From positions 8,237,160 through 8,301,159 of the forward strand of contig NC_064552.1 in assembly GCF_023856365.1 (NCBI RefSeq): a stretch of DNA of 64,000 nt, in the 5' to 3' direction. The position numbers and the translations under genes are program-made. Under the pieces are notes generated by a model that worked only from the letters and a program-made list of their open reading frames with translations, was not told the DNA's origin and did not search any database. The stretch is from Brienomyrus brachyistius. Taxonomy: Eukaryota > Chordata > Actinopteri > Osteoglossiformes > Mormyridae. Shown in pieces: positions 61,061-64,000 of the stretch. Within the stretch, counting starts at the first letter, position 1. Every line of letters starts with the position of its first letter.

Positions 61061-61965
61061 GTGCACACGCTTAAATATGAAGTAAGAACATTCGGGACCA
61101 CGGACGGTCCGGCACAGCGTCTCATGTACAGCGGTGCACACGCTTACATATGAAGTATGAACATTCGGGACCACGGACAGTCCGGCACAGCATCTCATGT
61201 ACAGCGGTGCACACGCTTACATATGAAGTATGAACATTCGGGACCACGGACGGTCCGGCACAGCATCTCATGTACAGCGGTGCACACGCTTACATATGAA
61301 GTAAGAACATTCGGGACCACGGACGGTCCGGCACAGCGTCTCATGTACAGCGGTGCACACGCTTACATATGAAGTAAGAACATTCGGGACCACGGACGGT
61401 CCGGCACAGCGTCTCATGTACCGCGGTGCACACGCTTACATATGAAGTAAGAACATTCGGGACCACGGACAGTCCGGCACAGCATCTCATGTACAGCGGT
61501 GCACACGCTTACATATGAAGTATGAACATTCGGGACCACGGACGGTCCGGCACAGCATCTCATGTACAGCGGTGCACACGCTTACATATGAAGTAAGAAC
61601 ATTCGGGACCACGGACGGTCCGGCACAGCGTCTCATGTACAGCGGTGCACACGCTTACATATGAAGTAAGAACATTCGGGACCACGGACGGTCCGGCACA
61701 GCGTCTCATGTACCGCGGTGCACACGCTTACATATGAAGTAAGAACATTCGGGACCACGGACGGTCCGGCACAGCGTCTCATGTACAGCGGTGCACACGC
61801 TTACATATGAAGTAAGAACATTCAGGACCACGGACAGTCCGGCACAGCGTCTCATGTACCGCGGTGCACACGCTTACATATGAAGTAAGAACATTCGGGA
61901 CCACGGACAGTCCGACACAGCGTCTCATGTACAGCGGTGCACACGCTTACATATGAAGTACGAAT
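61061..61965. repeat. 73-bp satellite, 12 full units plus a partial one
   Basis: Units start with GTGCACACGCTTA every 73 bp at 61061, 61134, 61207, 61280, 61353, 61426, 61499, 61572, 61645, 61718, 61791 and 61864, with a partial unit at 61937. They differ at only a few positions. Each carries GGGACCACGGACGGTCCGG, in which GGACC/GGTCC can form a small hairpin, and CATATG. The unit is clearly richer in GC than its surroundings. Short open frames here are repeat artefacts. Confidence 0.98.
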
Positions 61966-62039
61966 CAGCCCTGAGCGGCACACGGAACATAGACAGCAGA
62001 GCCGAGGGCAGCCATAGCACGACTGGCTGAAATGTTAGG

Positions 62040-62245
62040 AGGATTCATGGAGGTCATGGAGGTCCATACACTCTGCGATAATGTAATTATCATCACAGGC
62101 CGACATGTCTGTGGAGAGGAAACCACAGTAGCCAGAGGAAAACAGCACAGCACAGACAGAACAGGTATACTCTGCATAAACAGAGCAGAATAAAGATTTA
62201 GAACCCCAACCCTAGAGGTGTGAAGCCACAGTGCTACCCGCCAAG
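62040..62245 (-). mobile_element. old copy of the SINE family
   Basis: The blocks GTCTGTGGAGAGGAAACCAC, CAGAGGAAAACAGCACAGC, a GAACCCCAACCC B-box relic and GGTGTGAAGCCACAGTGCTA follow the order of the 33367 copy. Strongly diverged. Confidence 0.55.
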
Positions 62246-64000
62246 CCAATTTTTTTGCCAAAAAACTGAAAGGAGCCCCCCCAGGCCACATGTAAAGTCT
62301 GCGAGCCCTTCTTCTGCACTATATAAAACTTCTCCCATCCTGACTCAACTCAAGCATGACGCACACTGCAGAAACACATTAGCATAGTGAAGAGACGTTT
62401 GTGCTGAGCCCGTTTGTGCTGAGCTGTGTATGAATCAGGGCCCGCAGTGTGGACTGGGTGTGGTGGGCAGCTGTGATTTAAGGCCCGGTCAGAACAGCCT
62501 TTGATGCCTTTACAGCTTTGTAGACGACATTCATCCAGCTTCAGAACTGCCCAGGCAGATGAACAAATTACTTAATCACAGTCTGGCATCCAAGGCTCAC
62601 CTCAAACGGCTAATTAACAATGGGACTCTGATTTTTCAAACAGTAAGCGGCACTAGTTGCACCACATACCAATATTGTACTGGCATTAACAACATTTTAA
62701 CACAGTATCGAAGGAGATGCAATTTATGCAGTTATTTATTAATTTTTCCTTCAGAAAAGATTCAATAAGGGGATTTTTCGAAAGTGTGCAGGTTCTACAA
62801 GATCCTGGGCAGCCAAGAAATCCACATCGTGAGTGACAGAGGCACACAAAGCGATAACAGCATCATGGCACAACGCTCGTGCGCAGAATAGCAGGAATCG
62901 TATAATCCTCAGTGAGGTGCCGAGAATTAAAAGTAAGCCAATGGGCCATACAGTTATATATAGGCTACCCCTCAAAGGATTCGCTGTAGTATTTTTGTAC
63001 TCCATGGACATTTCTGCTCAAAATGTTCCAGTATTAGGCTTACTTACAGCAGATAAGCATAAAAAAAATCGGTAGGTAGGGGGGCCTGCATGGGCAACAG
63101 CATAAAAACTTGGTATCGTATTTCACCAATAGCACATATGAAGAATAAAATGCTTATTTTTATTTGTAATGTCTTGTAATTCCGTTATTCAATGTATTAG
63201 GCAACCTTAAGGTATTGCTAACATATAAAAGTAATATATGCACACATTGTTTCAAATTACATAAACTAATATTATTAAATGGAACAGTATATATATAAAA
63301 TATACAGTATACTGTATATTCCAATCTGCGAATTTCATTTCACAGTACATTCACAATGACTTAGATTTAAACCTTTTAAAAGTATTAACTTGAATTTATC
63401 ACAAATTTCACAACCCATAAATGTCAATTCATTCATTTTCCAAAGTGTTATTCGGCTGAAGTTCAGGACAAGAAACATATCATGTTTCAGAAAAATTCTC
63501 TGTGGAAACATACAGCCAGGTTCCAGTGAGCTTTTAACTTTAAGCTCAGGCTTAACTGACTCCAGTGACTGATCCTCCACAGTCCGCTACGGTAGTTTAT
63601 TCTGGATGAACTGTACAGTTTGCGAGCAATTGGCAGCATCAGCAAGTTTGGAATGTTTAATTTTACATGGACGTTATAATATCCTGACTCCCTCCAAAAT
63701 CTGAACTCTGATCTGTGGTGCTCGTCGGTTATGACGTCCAGTTTTCGAAAAAGTGCTACAACTCTACGACAATCGCAACTGAACTTCACAGAACACACCA
63801 CCAAAGTAAGTCTAGGATGCTTTGAGGGAACATCCACACTCTGTTGTCTTATTCAAACTGGTCTATGGACATCACTTAAAATCCCAACAAATCCACCGCG
63901 CTATTTTAAGGACTTTAGCAGGTACTCATATGTCAGACACACGACGTACGTCAACAGCGGTAACCTCCAATCAACATGCTTCATTGTGAACATTTACATA
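62246..64000. other. intronic sequence without a recognised gene
   Basis: It includes an AT palindrome (ATATACAGTATACTGTATAT) at about 63301-63320 and a minus-strand frame at 63487-63837 that I do not recognise. No exon of kcnma1 was seen. Confidence 0.6.

Larger units (their letters stand above)
34069..64000 (-). other. kcnma1 large intron upstream of the S1 exon (partial, at least 29.9 kb)
   Basis: The exon encoding the segment before S1 (a GWMTSVKDWAGVMIS-like stretch) was looked for by eye and not found, so this is one intron open at its 5' side. Mammalian KCNMA1 also has very large introns here. Contents are listed separately. The long stretches between listed repeats (34.1-35.1, 41.0-47.3, 56.3-58.0 kb) show only AT-rich non-coding sequence. 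Confidence 0.8.

Noticed and set aside
61157..61372. 71-codon frame with repeated tract
   Set aside because: It is a by-product of the 73-bp satellite; the period is not a multiple of three and frames break.
63487..63837. 116-codon minus-strand frame
   Set aside because: I could not match it to any family; it might be a retroelement relic but is too uncertain to call.
34100..64000. Exon for the segment before S1 of kcnma1
   Set aside because: Looked for a WMTSVKDWAGV-like reverse-complement pattern without success.

Overview
The window is vertebrate nuclear DNA, most likely from a ray-finned (teleost-type) fish. It is AT-rich, has short exons with GT-AG introns, and carries fish-style tRNA-derived SINEs, hAT-type MITEs, foldback elements, microsatellites and an endogenous retrovirus remnant. 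I see no bacterial features. The species cannot be fixed from the sequence.

One gene can be supported: kcnma1 (Slo1, the BK large-conductance calcium- and voltage-activated potassium channel alpha subunit), on the minus strand. Thirteen exons between 34068 and 1911 encode, in order, S1, S1-S2 loop and S2, S3, S4, S5, pore and upper S6, lower S6 plus linker (two alternative versions), and most of the RCK1 domain. Every junction keeps frame, every intron is GT-AG, and I see no frameshift or stop. The exons for the extracellular N-terminus and S0 should lie beyond 64000. The rest of RCK1, RCK2 and the calcium bowl should lie before position 1. Whether this is the kcnma1a or kcnma1b paralogue was not resolved.

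The most informative part is 8815-9083: two adjacent 92-bp exons coding alternative lower-S6/linker segments, separated by an intron of only 85 bp. Their length is not a multiple of three, so using both or neither breaks the frame. The intervening intron holds two UGCAUG (RBFOX-type) motifs, one nearly touching the downstream 3' splice site. The exon choice changes charges in the inner pore mouth.

Layout: 1-1910, intron downstream of the last visible exon; 1911-4457, RCK1 exons; 4458-8814, intron; 8815-9083, alternative exon pair; 10574-13727, pore, S5 and S4 exons; 13728-20228, intron with several repeats and one odd open frame at 15370-15615; 20229-20614, S3 and S2 exons; 20615-34006, a 13.4-kb intron with MITEs and a SINE; 34007-34068, S1 exon; 34069-64000, about 30 kb of one large intron. 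That intron holds an eroded retrovirus (about 48.8-54.0 kb), a GACA-type minisatellite (55.5-56.2 kb), a 73-bp satellite with a four-unit higher-order pattern (61.06-61.96 kb), and copies of the SINE, hAT MITE and foldback families.

Everything apart from kcnma1 is intronic: mobile elements, simple repeats and a few candidate regulatory motifs. I found no convincing second protein-coding gene and no tRNA, rRNA or CRISPR.
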